A program made the position numbers and the translations under genes. A stretch of DNA of 64,000 bases, taken from positions 1 to 64,000 of the forward strand of contig DATKQE010000078.1 in the NCBI GenBank assembly GCA_035532935.1, given 5' to 3'. Below, one piece after another: positions 18,444 to 26,634 of this stretch. Below the pieces are notes generated by a model that was not told the DNA's origin, made no database searches, and worked only from the letters and a program-made list of their open reading frames with translations. The first letter of the stretch is position 1. Every line of letters begins with the position of its first letter. This DNA is from DATJLY01 sp035532935. GTDB taxonomy: Bacteria; Pseudomonadota; Alphaproteobacteria; ATCC43930; CGMCC-115725.

Positions 18444-19586
18444 ATGGACGACGCCTTGCATCCCGCGCTTTTGCCCCAGGGCCTGCGCGACCTGTTGCCG
18501 CCCGAGGCGGCGTGGGAGGCGGAGGTGGTCTCCCGCCTCGCCGCGGTGCTGACGCGCCATGGCTACGAGCGGGTGAAGCCGCCGCTCGCCGAGTTCGAGG
18601 ACAATCTCCTCGCCGGGGCCGGCGCGGCCATGGCGAAGGAGACGTTCCGTCTCATGGACCCGATCTCGCAGCGCATGATCGGGCTGCGCGCCGACATGAC
18701 GCCGCAGGTCGCGCGCATCGCTACCACGCGGCTCAAGGACGCGCCGCGGCCGCTGCGCCTGTTCTACGCCGGACAGGTGCTGCGGGTCCGGGGCGGCGAG
18801 ATCCGGGTGGAGCGCCAGGTCGGCCAGGTCGGCGCCGAGCTGATCGGGTCCGATGCGGTCGCGGCCGATATCGAGGTCGTAGCGGTCGCGGCCGAGGCGT
18901 TGACCGCGCTCGGCATCGCCGGACTGTCGGTCGATCTTACCCTGCCGACCCTGGTGCCGGCGCTGTGCCGGGCGCTCGGGCTCGATGCGGCGGCCTTGGC
19001 CGCGGTGCGCGGGCCACTCGACCACAAGGATGCGGCGGCAACGGCGGCGGTCGGAGGCGCTGCGTCAGAGGTGCTCGGCCGCCTGCTCACGGCCTCGGGC
19101 TCGGCCCGGCCGGCGCTCGCCGCGCTGGCGCGGCTCGATTTGCCGCAGCCGGCGGCGGTGGAGCGCACGCGGCTCGAAGCGGTGGTGGCGGGGCTCGAGC
19201 GGCGCATGCCCCAGCTCTCGCTCACCGTCGATCCGGTCGAGAACCGCGGCTTCGAATACCATACCGGTATCAGCTTCGCGTTCTTTGCCCGCGGCCTCGG
19301 CGGCGAGCTGGGCCGCGGCGGGCGCTATCTCACCGCCGAGGCGGGCGAGCCCGCGACCGGCTTCACGCTCTATTCCGACACGCTGTTGCAGGCGGCGCCG
19401 GCGCCGACAGACGGGCAGCGGCTTTATCTGCCCGTCGATGCACCGCCCGAAGCGGGCGGGCGCTGGCGCGGCGACGGCTGGGTCACGGTGGCGGGGCTCG
19501 GTCCTGTGGCCGATGTCCGCGCCGAGGCGCGCCGCCTCGGCTGCAGCCACTTTCTCGCGGGTGACAAGATCATGACCGTCGCCTGA
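18444..19586 (+). CDS. hisZ: ATP phosphoribosyltransferase regulatory subunit HisZ
   Basis: A histidyl-tRNA-synthetase-like paralogue that partners the short form of HisG in the first step of histidine synthesis. The class II synthetase core is visible: LLPQGLRDLLPPEA, motif 2-like FRLMDP...LRADMTPQVARIA, LFYAGQVLRV, and FEYHTGISFAFFARGLGGELGRGGRY near the C-terminus. It is 380 aa and lacks an anticodon-binding domain, which is the HisZ hallmark. hisG is not adjacent in this window. purA follows 26 bp downstream, an order seen in Rhodospirillaceae-type genomes. Confidence 0.93.
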   Translation: MDDALHPALLPQGLRDLLPPEAAWEAEVVSRLAAVLTRHGYERVKPPLAEFEDNLLAGAGAAMAKETFRLMDPISQRMIGLRADMTPQVARIATTRLKDAPRPLRLFYAGQVLRVRGGEIRVERQVGQVGAELIGSDAVAADIEVVAVAAEALTALGIAGLSVDLTLPTLVPALCRALGLDAAALAAVRGPLDHKDAAATAAVGGAASEVLGRLLTASGSARPALAALARLDLPQPAAVERTRLEAVVAGLERRMPQLSLTVDPVENRGFEYHTGISFAFFARGLGGELGRGGRYLTAEAGEPATGFTLYSDTLLQAAPAPTDGQRLYLPVDAPPEAGGRWRGDGWVTVAGLGPVADVRAEARRLGCSHFLAGDKIMTVA

Positions 19587-19612
19587 GCGCGGCGAGTGGG
19601 GAGGCCGGCTTC

Positions 19613-20905
19613 ATGGCCAATGTCGCGGTGATCGGCGCCCAGTGGGGCGATGAGGGCAAGGGCAAGATCGTCGACTGGCTGTCGCAGCGCGCCGACGTGG
19701 TGGTGCGCTTTCAGGGCGGTCACAATGCCGGCCATACGCTCGTCATCGGCGGCGTCGAGTACCGTCTCAGCCTGCTGCCGTCGGGGGTGGTGCGGCCGGG
19801 CAAGCTCTCGATCATCGGCAACGGCGTCGTCGTCGATCCGTGGGCGCTCATCCGCGAAATCGAGGCGATGCGGCAGAAGGGCGTCGAAGTCTCGCCGCAA
19901 TGCCTGCGCCTTGCCGACAACGCGACGCTGATCCTGCCGTCCCATGCCGAGATCGATCGTGCGCGCGAGGAGGCGCGCGGCGCCAACCGCATCGGCACTA
20001 CCGGGCGCGGCATCGGTCCCGCTTACGAGGACAAGGTCGGCCGCCGCGGCATCCGCGTCTGCGATCTGGCCGATCCCGTCGCGCTCGCCGACCAGCTCGA
20101 CCAGCTTCTGCTGCACCACAACGCGCTGCTGCGCGGCCTTGGCGCGCCCGAGGTGGCGGCAAAGCCGTTGCTCGAGGCGCTGCTCGCGGTGGCGCCGCTG
20201 GTCCTGCCCTATGCCGACCAGGTGTGGCAGCGGCTCGACGAGGTGCGCCGCGCCGGCCGCCGCATCCTGTTCGAGGGCGCGCAAGGGGTGATGCTCGATG
20301 TCGATCACGGCACCTACCCCTATGTCACGTCCTCTCACACCCATCCCGGCCAGGCCGCGGCCGGAGCGGGGATCGGGCCGGCCGCGGTCGGCTATGTGCT
20401 CGGCATCACCAAGGCCTATACCACGCGGGTCGGCAGCGGACCGTTCCCGACCGAGCTCACCGACGCGGTGGGTCAGCTCCTCGGCGAGCGCGGCAAGGAG
20501 TTCGGCGTCGTCACCGGCCGCAAGCGGCGCTGCGGCTGGTTCGATGCGGTGATGGTGCGCCAGGCGGTCAAGGTCGCCGGCATTGCCGGCATCGCCCTCA
20601 CCAAGCTCGACGTGCTCGACGGCTTCGGCGAGATCAAGGTCTGTACCGGCTATCGCCACGAGGGCGCACTGCTCGACCGGCTGCCGCCGAGCGCCAAGGT
20701 GCAGGCCGAGATCGAGCCGGTGTACGAGACCGTCGAGGGCTGGAGCGAAAGCACTCGAGGCGCGCGCTCCTGGGCCGAACTGCCGGCGCTCGCCATCAAA
20801 TACATCCGCCGCATCGAGGAGCTGATCGAGGCGCCGGTGGCGCTGCTCTCGACCAGCCCCGAGCGCGACGACACGGTCCTCGTCCGCGACCCCTTCGCCG
20901 ACTGA
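19613..20905 (+). CDS. purA: Adenylosuccinate synthetase PurA
   Basis: Joins IMP and aspartate using GTP, the committed step to AMP. The GTP-binding loop GDEGKGK is at residues 12-18 with catalytic D13, and H41 lies in GGHNAGHT. Further blocks are TTGRGIGPAYEDKVGRRGIR, FEGAQGVMLDVDHGTYPYVT, GPFPTEL and GRKRRCGWFD. The length of 430 aa is normal. It is convergent with the hydrolase gene ending 10 bp beyond. Confidence 0.98.
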   Translation: MANVAVIGAQWGDEGKGKIVDWLSQRADVVVRFQGGHNAGHTLVIGGVEYRLSLLPSGVVRPGKLSIIGNGVVVDPWALIREIEAMRQKGVEVSPQCLRLADNATLILPSHAEIDRAREEARGANRIGTTGRGIGPAYEDKVGRRGIRVCDLADPVALADQLDQLLLHHNALLRGLGAPEVAAKPLLEALLAVAPLVLPYADQVWQRLDEVRRAGRRILFEGAQGVMLDVDHGTYPYVTSSHTHPGQAAAGAGIGPAAVGYVLGITKAYTTRVGSGPFPTELTDAVGQLLGERGKEFGVVTGRKRRCGWFDAVMVRQAVKVAGIAGIALTKLDVLDGFGEIKVCTGYRHEGALLDRLPPSAKVQAEIEPVYETVEGWSESTRGARSWAELPALAIKYIRRIEELIEAPVALLSTSPERDDTVLVRDPFAD

Positions 20906-20914
20906 GCCCCCGCT

Positions 20915-21577
20915 TCAACGCCCGGCGACGGCGGCGCGCCGGCGCTGATGGGTGGCGATGTACTGCTCGACCGTGGCGGAGAGCGGCTCGAGATGGTGTT
21001 GGAAGAAATGGTCGGCGCCGGGGATGGTGCTGTGCGCGATGCGGATGTCGCGCTGGTTCGCCAGCTTGGCGACGAGGCGCTGGACCGATTCGGCGGCGAC
21101 GAGCTGATCCTGGTCGCCCTGGACGATGAGACCCGAGGCCGGGCAAGGCGCAAGAAAGCCGAAATCGAAATTATTGGCCGGCGGCGCCACGGCGATGAAG
21201 GCGTCGATCTCCGGGCGGCGCATCAAAAGCTGCATCCCGATCCAGGCGCCGAACGAGAATCCCGCGATCCAGCAGGCGGTGGCATTGGCGTTGTAGCTCT
21301 GCAGCCAGTCGAGCGCCGCCGCGGCGTCCGACAACTCGCCCTCGCCACGGTCGAAAATGCCCTGGCTGCGGCCGACCCCGCGGAAATTGAAGCGCAGCGC
21401 CGAGAAGCCGCGCCGCACGAAGGCATGGTAGAGCGTATAGACCACCTTGTTGTTCATTGTCCCGCCATGCTGCGGGTGGGGATGAAGCAACAGCGCGATC
21501 GGGGCATTGCCCTCCGGCGCGTGGTGGTAGCGCCCCTCGAGCCGCCCCTCGGGGCCATTGATGACGACCTCAGGCAT
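20915..21577 (-). CDS. Alpha/beta hydrolase of the small dienelactone/PHA-type esterase group
   Basis: A 220-aa alpha/beta hydrolase. The nucleophile is S108 in GFSFG, the acid is probably D155 or D157 in QGDQDQLV, and H190 lies in GADHFF. The N-terminal HPHPQHGGTMNNKVVY and FNFRGVGRSQG are typical of a conserved proteobacterial subfamily annotated only as alpha/beta hydrolase. There is no signal peptide, so it is cytosolic. It diverges from the cysE-isc operon across a 216-bp region. Confidence 0.88.
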   Translation of the reverse strand: MPEVVINGPEGRLEGRYHHAPEGNAPIALLLHPHPQHGGTMNNKVVYTLYHAFVRRGFSALRFNFRGVGRSQGIFDRGEGELSDAAAALDWLQSYNANATACWIAGFSFGAWIGMQLLMRRPEIDAFIAVAPPANNFDFGFLAPCPASGLIVQGDQDQLVAAESVQRLVAKLANQRDIRIAHSTIPGADHFFQHHLEPLSATVEQYIATHQRRRAAVAGR

Positions 21578-21665
21578 GACGCCCGCCCCACTGCCCGGCG
21601 CATCGCTTATTAACCAAGAATTTTACGTGGTCTTTCCGCGCAGTCTTGTTGATTACGAGATACAT

Positions 21666-21698
21666 AAACTTGACCTATTTAGTAGGTTTAGTTAGGAT
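21666..21698 (+). promoter_or_regulatory. IscR box overlapping the promoter of the cysE-isc operon
   Basis: A TTGACC -35 (21670-21675) and a TAGGAT -10 (21693-21698) are 17 bp apart. The stretch 21666-21690 follows the type-1 IscR operator layout (A-A/T, GACy, five A/T-rich bases, AGT, GG) and contains the perfect dyad ACCTA-TTTAG-TAGGT (21673-21687). In E. coli the same kind of box overlaps the iscR promoter and lets [2Fe-2S]-IscR repress it. iscR is the second gene downstream, so autoregulation is likely. The region is strikingly AT-rich for this genome. Confidence 0.75.
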
Positions 21699-21793
21699 TC
21701 GGCCCCGTTATCGAGCGGCGATCCCGTGCATCCCCCCTCGCGGCAGCGCGGTCGCCGGTATCATTGACCTGTGATCATAGCACAGCGGCAAAC

Positions 21794-22528
21794 ATGGCTT
21801 TCAAGAACCTGCGCGACGAGATCGATACGGTGCTTCGGCACGACCCGGCGGCGCGCTCGGCGCTCGAGGTCGTGCTGTGCTATCCGGGGTTCCACGCGCT
21901 CCTGTTCTATCGCCTGGCCCATTGGCTGTGGGAGCGGCGCTGGCTGGTCTTGGGCCGGTTCGTGTCCCAACTCGGGCGGATCGTCACCGGGATCGAGATT
22001 CACCCCGGGGCGCGGATCGGCCGGCGCCTGTTCATCGATCACGGCATGGGCGTGGTGATCGGCGAGACGACCGAGATCGGCGATGACGTCACGCTCTACC
22101 AGGGCGTGACGCTCGGCGGCACCTCGCTCAGCCGCGGCAAGCGCCACCCGACGCTCGAGGACGGCGTGATCGTCGGCGCCGGCGCCAAGGTGCTGGGCGC
22201 GTTCACCGTCGGCAAGGGTGCGCGGGTCGGCGCCAATGCGGTGGTGCTGGCGGCGGTCCCGGCCGGCGCTACCATGGTCGGCATCCCGGCCCGCCAGCTC
22301 GGCGAGGACAAGCCGGTGCAGAAACCGGTCGAATTCCTCCCCTATGGCACGCCCTGCACCGATCTTCCGGACCCGGTCGCGCGCGCGCTCACCGGCGTGC
22401 TCGACGAGATGAAGGCGCTCCAGGCCCGCATCGACGAATTGGAACGCCCGCCCGAGGCGCCGCGCAAGGTCGCCGCCGTGCCGCTCGATGCGCCGCGCCA
22501 GGAAGGGGCGGCCGGCGGCCGCCGCTGA
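21794..22528 (+). CDS. cysE: Serine O-acetyltransferase CysE
   Basis: Acetylates serine with acetyl-CoA, the first step of cysteine synthesis. The left-handed beta-helix hexapeptides are clear (IEIHPGARIGRRLFIDHGMG, VVIGETTEIGDDVTLYQGVT). The catalytic Asp-His are in FIDHG, and GVTLGGTSLSRGKRHP is the usual CysE signature. I use the ATG at 21794 (MAFKNLRDEID). It leads the isc operon and supplies cysteine, the sulfur source used by IscS. The C-terminal tail after residue ~205 is Pro/Ala/Arg-rich and variable. Confidence 0.95.
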   Translation: MAFKNLRDEIDTVLRHDPAARSALEVVLCYPGFHALLFYRLAHWLWERRWLVLGRFVSQLGRIVTGIEIHPGARIGRRLFIDHGMGVVIGETTEIGDDVTLYQGVTLGGTSLSRGKRHPTLEDGVIVGAGAKVLGAFTVGKGARVGANAVVLAAVPAGATMVGIPARQLGEDKPVQKPVEFLPYGTPCTDLPDPVARALTGVLDEMKALQARIDELERPPEAPRKVAAVPLDAPRQEGAAGGRR

Positions 22529-22549
22529 TATCGCTCCGAGAGGAAATCC

Positions 22550-23035
22550 ATGCGGCTCAGCACCAAGGGACGATATGCCGTCATGGCGATGGTCGATCTT
22601 GCCAAGCACGGTACCGGCGAGCCCATCGCGCTCGCCGAGATCGCCGAGCGGCAGGCGATCTCGCTGTCCTATCTCGAGCAGCTTTTCGCCAAGCTGCGCC
22701 TCGCCGGGCTGGTCAAGAGCGTGCGCGGGCCCGGCGGCGGCTATCTCCTGGCGCATGGCGCCGATGGCACGCGCGTCTCGGACATCATCCTTGCCGTCGA
22801 CGAGCCGATCCGCGCCACGCGCTGCACGCCGGGGGCGCCTTTGGGCTGCTCCGGGAGCCGCAGCCGCTGCCTCACCCATGATTTGTGGGAGGAGCTCGGC
22901 AACCAGATCCACCTTTATCTCAGCTCGGTCACGCTCGCCGATGTGTGCGAGCGCCGCGTCCTGGGGCGGAGCGGCGTGCTCCACAACGAGCGCCGTGACG
23001 CCGCCGGGCCGCCGACCGGCCTCGCGGCGCAATAG
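22550..23035 (+). CDS. iscR: Fe-S cluster-sensing Rrf2-family regulator IscR
   Basis: A 161-aa Rrf2 repressor. The winged helix is at residues 1-70 (MRLSTKGRYAVMAMVDLA; ISLSYLEQLFAKLRLAGLV; GPGGGYLL). The [2Fe-2S] ligands are C92, C100 and C107 with H110 in RCLTHDLW, so all four cluster residues are present, with slightly wider spacing than E. coli IscR (C92, C98, C104, H107). The ATG has a GAGAGGAAA site. It lies between cysE and iscS, and an IscR box overlaps the operon promoter. Confidence 0.94.
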   Translation: MRLSTKGRYAVMAMVDLAKHGTGEPIALAEIAERQAISLSYLEQLFAKLRLAGLVKSVRGPGGGYLLAHGADGTRVSDIILAVDEPIRATRCTPGAPLGCSGSRSRCLTHDLWEELGNQIHLYLSSVTLADVCERRVLGRSGVLHNERRDAAGPPTGLAAQ

Positions 23036-23066
23036 CTGTGCCCGCCGTCAGCGACCGGCCTCCGCC

Positions 23067-24185
23067 GTGACCACGCCGCCCGCGACCTATCTCGACTGGA
23101 ATGCGACCGCGCCGGTGCTGCCGGAAGTCGTCGCAGCGATGGCGGGCGCGCTGGCGCGCTGCGGCAATCCGTCGTCGGTGCATCGCTGGGGCCGCGCCGC
23201 CCGCAACGCCGTCGAGGATGCGCGCGAGGCCGTGGCCGCGCTCGCCGGTGCCGCCGCTGCCGAAATCGTCTTCACCAGCGGCGGCAGCGAGGCCAATCAC
23301 CTGGCGCTGCGTGGGATCGGTGGACGGCGCATCATCGTCTCGGCGATCGAGCACGATTCCGTGTGCGCCGCCGTTGCCGATGCCGACATCCTGCCGGCGC
23401 ACGCGGCCGGATGCGCCGATCTTGCCGCGCTCGAGCGGATGCTCGGCGACGATTCCCGGCCCGCGCTGGTTTCGCTCATGCTCGCCAATAACGAGACCGG
23501 CGCGATCCAGGACGTGGCCGCGGCGGCCCGCATCGCGCATGCCCACGGCGCGCTGCTGCACACCGACGCGATCCAGGCCGCAGGCAAGATCGCGCTCGAC
23601 CGGGCCGCGCTCGGCGCCGACCTGATGACACTTTCGGCACACAAGATCGGCGGCCCGCAGGGCGTGGGCGCGCTCGTCGTCGCGCCCGATCTGGTGCTGA
23701 CGCCGATGATCGCCGGCGGCGGCCAGGAGCAGGGACGGCGCTCCGGCACCGAGAACGTCCCCGGCATCGTCGGCTTCGGCGTCGCCGCCCGCCTCGCCGC
23801 CGCGCGCCTCGAGGATTATTCGCGGATCGCGGCACTGCGGGACGAGGCCCAGCGCCGCCTTGTCGCCATGGCCCCGGACGCCCGGGTATTCGCGGGCGAT
23901 GGGCCGCGCCTCGCCAACACGCTGGCGATCGCGATGCCGGGGGTGGCGGCGGCGACGCAGGTGATGGCGCTCGACCTCGCCGGCGTCATGGTCAGCGCCG
24001 GCGCGGCGTGCTCGTCGGGCAAGCTGCGGCGGAGCGCGGTGCTGACGGCGATGGGGGTACCCGGCGCGCTGGCCGATTGCTCCATCCGGATCAGCCTCGG
24101 CTGGAGCACCGTTCCCGCCGACATCGACTGCCTGGTCCAGGCCTGGGGGGCGCTTTATGCGCGGACGCGGGCAAATGCGGCATGA
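23067..24185 (+). CDS. iscS: Cysteine desulfurase IscS/NifS-type
   Basis: Takes sulfur from cysteine as a persulfide for Fe-S clusters and tRNA thiolation. The PLP lysine is K193 in SAHKIGGPQG. The active cysteine is C315 in AACSSGK, the group I (IscS) type with a mobile loop. Other marks are YLDWNATAPVLPEV, FTSGGSEANHLAL and RSGTENVPGIVGFG. At 372 aa it is a little shorter than E. coli IscS (404 aa) and lacks the extended tail that contacts IscU. The GTG at 23067 is the only reasonable start. It sits between iscR and iscA; no iscU or suf gene follows. Confidence 0.94.
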   Translation: MTTPPATYLDWNATAPVLPEVVAAMAGALARCGNPSSVHRWGRAARNAVEDAREAVAALAGAAAAEIVFTSGGSEANHLALRGIGGRRIIVSAIEHDSVCAAVADADILPAHAAGCADLAALERMLGDDSRPALVSLMLANNETGAIQDVAAAARIAHAHGALLHTDAIQAAGKIALDRAALGADLMTLSAHKIGGPQGVGALVVAPDLVLTPMIAGGGQEQGRRSGTENVPGIVGFGVAARLAAARLEDYSRIAALRDEAQRRLVAMAPDARVFAGDGPRLANTLAIAMPGVAAATQVMALDLAGVMVSAGAACSSGKLRRSAVLTAMGVPGALADCSIRISLGWSTVPADIDCLVQAWGALYARTRANAA

Positions 24186-24288
24186 GCGCCGGACGGGGTG
24201 ACAAGAAACGGCGGAACGACCACATAACGGAGGCTCGGGTTGCCGCCGGAAGGCGGCCGGTGCTATCTAGCGGTTGCGAGGCGTAGCC

Positions 24289-24627
24289 ATGGCACGAATG
24301 CAGGCGATGAAGCTCACGGACGCGGCGGCGCAGCGCATCCAGGCGCTGTTGGTGAACCGCGGCAAGCCTTCGGCCGGCATCCGCATCGGCGTGCGCGCCC
24401 GCGGCTGCTCGGGCCTCACCTACACGCTCGAATTCGCCGACGAGAAGGGAAAATTCGACGAGGTGGTCGAGGACAAGGGCGTGACCATCCTGATCGACCC
24501 CAAGGCGAGCATGTTCATCATCGGCACCGAGATGGATTTCGTCGAGGACAAGCTGCAATCGGGCTTCACCTTCACCAACCCCAACGAGAAGGGACGTTGC
24601 GGCTGCGGCGAATCCTTCCACGTCTGA
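24289..24627 (+). CDS. iscA: Fe-S cluster assembly / A-type carrier protein IscA
   Basis: A 112-aa HesB/IscA-family carrier. All three ligand cysteines are present: C40 in RARGCSG and C104, C106 in CGCGESF. The start MARMQAMKLTDAAAQRI at 24289 gives the normal length. The family delivers clusters to apo-targets. A 103-bp gap separates it from iscS; a second promoter is possible but none is clear. The next gene begins 6 bp after its stop. Confidence 0.95.
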   Translation: MARMQAMKLTDAAAQRIQALLVNRGKPSAGIRIGVRARGCSGLTYTLEFADEKGKFDEVVEDKGVTILIDPKASMFIIGTEMDFVEDKLQSGFTFTNPNEKGRCGCGESFHV

Positions 24628-24633
24628 ATTCGA

Positions 24634-25113
24634 ATGAAGCTGTTTCAGATCGAGGAGCCGGAAGGCGCGCCGCGCGCGGCCGAAGGACCGGGCGTGGCGG
24701 TCGGCATCGACATCGATGAGACCCAAGGCGCCGCGGTGGCGGTGGCGGTTGGCGGCAATGCCGAGCTCCTGCCGGGCCTCGACGGCGAGCGGCATCTTCC
24801 CGCGCCGGGTCTTCGGCGCGATGGAGGAACGTTCGACGCCGAGGCGCTGTGCGCGCTGCTGCTGCAATTGCGCGGCCGCGCCGAGAAACAGCTCGCCCGG
24901 CCGGTGACGCATGCCGTGATCGCGGTGGCACGGCTCGACGATGCATCGCGGCGCACGCTCGAGGCCGCGGCGGCGGCGGCGGGGCTTGCCGTGCTCCATC
25001 TCTTCGCGCGCGACGCCGCAGCTTTGCGCGCAACGGGCGCACCTGCAGCGGACGCGGCCGTCCTCGGCGCGGCGCTCGAGGCCGAGGATCGGGTGCCGCC
25101 GGCGTCGCCGTGA
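24634..25113 (+). CDS. Miniature HscA-derived protein (truncated Hsp70 ATPase fragment)
   Basis: A 159-aa protein that I read as a shortened HscA. The opening LFQIEEPEGAPR and VAVGIDIDETQGAAVAVA parallel the HscA start LLQISEPG...GIDLGTTNSLVA. Then ELLPGLDGERHLPAPG parallels the strand before LPSVV. Residues ~67-135 (AEALCALLLQLRGRAE, VTHAVIAVARLDDASRR, AGLAVLHLFARDAAALRATG) parallel the Hsp70 segment ending in EPTAAALAYG. The whole IB lobe, the rest of the ATPase and the substrate-binding domain are missing. The phosphate-1 TT pair is lost, so ATP hydrolysis is unlikely. It occupies the usual hscA site between iscA and fdx. The frame is intact with normal codon use, arguing for a kept gene rather than a fresh pseudogene. 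Confidence 0.7.
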   Translation: MKLFQIEEPEGAPRAAEGPGVAVGIDIDETQGAAVAVAVGGNAELLPGLDGERHLPAPGLRRDGGTFDAEALCALLLQLRGRAEKQLARPVTHAVIAVARLDDASRRTLEAAAAAAGLAVLHLFARDAAALRATGAPAADAAVLGAALEAEDRVPPASP

Positions 25114-25144
25114 CGCGCGGCGCGCTGCAAGTCGAGTTGATTGG

Positions 25145-25477
25145 ATGCCGAAAATGACCTTCATCGATCGCCAGGGCACGGCGCACGAAGTCGAGGCGCC
25201 GGTCGGGCTGTCGCTGCTCGAGATCGCGCACCGCCACGGCATCGACATCGAAGGCGCATGCGAGGGCTCGCTCGCCTGTTCGACCTGCCACGTCATCGTC
25301 GATGCGGAATGGTACGAGCTCCTGAAGGAGCCGACCGAGGACGAGGAGGACATGCTCGATCTTGCCTTCGGCCTGACCAAGACCTCGCGGCTCGGCTGCC
25401 AGATCATCATGACCGAGGAACTGGACGGGCTCACGGTCGCGCTGCCGAAGGCGACGCGCAACCTTCTGAACGGCTGA
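25145..25477 (+). CDS. fdx: [2Fe-2S] ferredoxin of the ISC system
   Basis: A 110-aa adrenodoxin-type ferredoxin that donates electrons during cluster assembly. The ligands are in CEGSLACSTC (CX5CX2C) plus the distal cysteine in RLGCQI. The acidic helix EPTEDEEDMLDLAFGL is typical of Isc ferredoxins. The start MPKMTFIDRQG at 25145 is preferred over longer upstream frames. It lies 31 bp after the mini-HscA and 6 bp before mnmA. Confidence 0.95.
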   Translation: MPKMTFIDRQGTAHEVEAPVGLSLLEIAHRHGIDIEGACEGSLACSTCHVIVDAEWYELLKEPTEDEEDMLDLAFGLTKTSRLGCQIIMTEELDGLTVALPKATRNLLNG

Positions 25478-25483
25478 GGCGCC

Positions 25484-26578
25484 GTGTCGCGGGCTGTCCT
25501 CGATATCGCCGCGCCGGCGCGCATCGTCGTCGCCATGTCGGGCGGCGTCGACAGCGCGGTGACGGCGGCGCTGCTGGTCGAAGCGGGCCATGATGTCGTC
25601 GGCATCACGCTGCAGCTCTACGATCATGGCGCTGCGCTGGGCCGCAAGGGCACGTGCTGCGCCGGGCGCGACGTGCGCGATGCCGCGCGCGTGGCCGAAC
25701 GGCTCGGCATCCCGCATTATGTCCTCGATTACGAGCGGCAGTTCCACGACGACGTGATCGCGCCGTTCGCGGATTCCTATGCCCGCGGCGAGACGCCGAT
25801 CCCGTGCGTCTGGTGCAACGAGACCGTGAAGTTCCGCGATCTTCTCGGCGTCGCGCGCGATCTCGGCGCGGAAGCGGTCGCGACCGGCCATTACGTGCGC
25901 CGCGTCATGGGGCCGGACGGTCCCGAGCTGCACCGCGCCGTCGACGCCCGGCGCGACCAGAGCTATTTCCTCTACCGCACGACGCGGGCGCAGCTCGACC
26001 GCCTGCGCTTTCCTTTGGGCGAGCTTGCCAAGGACGAAACGCGGGCGCTCGCGCGCCGCTTTGCGCTGCCGGTCGCCGACAAGCGCGACAGCCAGGATAT
26101 CTGCTTCGTGCCGCAGGACGGCTATGCCGCGCTGGTGGCGAAGCTGCGGCCCGACGCGGCCGAACCGGGCGAGATCGTCGACGAGGCGGGCCGCGTGCTC
26201 GGCCGCCACGACGGCGTCGCGCATTTCACTGTCGGGCAGCGCAAGGGCCTCGGCATAGCCGGCGGCGCGCCGCTTTTCGTCCTACGGCTCGAGCCCGCGG
26301 CGCGGCGCGTGGTGGTCGGCCGGCGCGACGCGCTCGCCGCGCGTCGGGTTGCGCTGCGCGGCATCAACTGGCTCGGCGCCGCGCCGCCCGCGCCGCGGCT
26401 GCGCGTGGCCGTGAAGCTGCGCTCGGCGCAATCGCCGCTGCCGGCGACGCTCGATCTCGAGGGCGACGGAGGCGCGGCGATGCTCGATGAGCCGGCTCTC
26501 GGCGCCGCGCCCGGCCAGGCTTGCGTCTTCTACGACGGCGACCGTGTCCTCGGCGGCGGCTGGATCCGTCGCGACTGA
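25484..26578 (+). CDS. mnmA: tRNA-specific 2-thiouridylase MnmA
   Basis: Thiolates U34 of tRNA-Lys, -Glu and -Gln using sulfur relayed from IscS. The PP-loop is AMSGGVDSAVTAALL. The nucleophilic cysteine is in PIPCVWCNETVKF and the persulfide-carrying cysteine in DSQDICFVP. The central and C-terminal beta-barrel domains follow (HFTVGQRKGLGIAGG). The length of 364 aa is normal, with a GTG start. Its position at the end of the isc operon couples it to its sulfur donor. Confidence 0.96.
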   Translation: MSRAVLDIAAPARIVVAMSGGVDSAVTAALLVEAGHDVVGITLQLYDHGAALGRKGTCCAGRDVRDAARVAERLGIPHYVLDYERQFHDDVIAPFADSYARGETPIPCVWCNETVKFRDLLGVARDLGAEAVATGHYVRRVMGPDGPELHRAVDARRDQSYFLYRTTRAQLDRLRFPLGELAKDETRALARRFALPVADKRDSQDICFVPQDGYAALVAKLRPDAAEPGEIVDEAGRVLGRHDGVAHFTVGQRKGLGIAGGAPLFVLRLEPAARRVVVGRRDALAARRVALRGINWLGAAPPAPRLRVAVKLRSAQSPLPATLDLEGDGGAAMLDEPALGAAPGQACVFYDGDRVLGGGWIRRD

Positions 26579-26634
26579 GCCAGCGGGCACGTGCCGCCAT
26601 CGTGCTATGTTCGGCAGTCGAAGCGGAGACGCCA

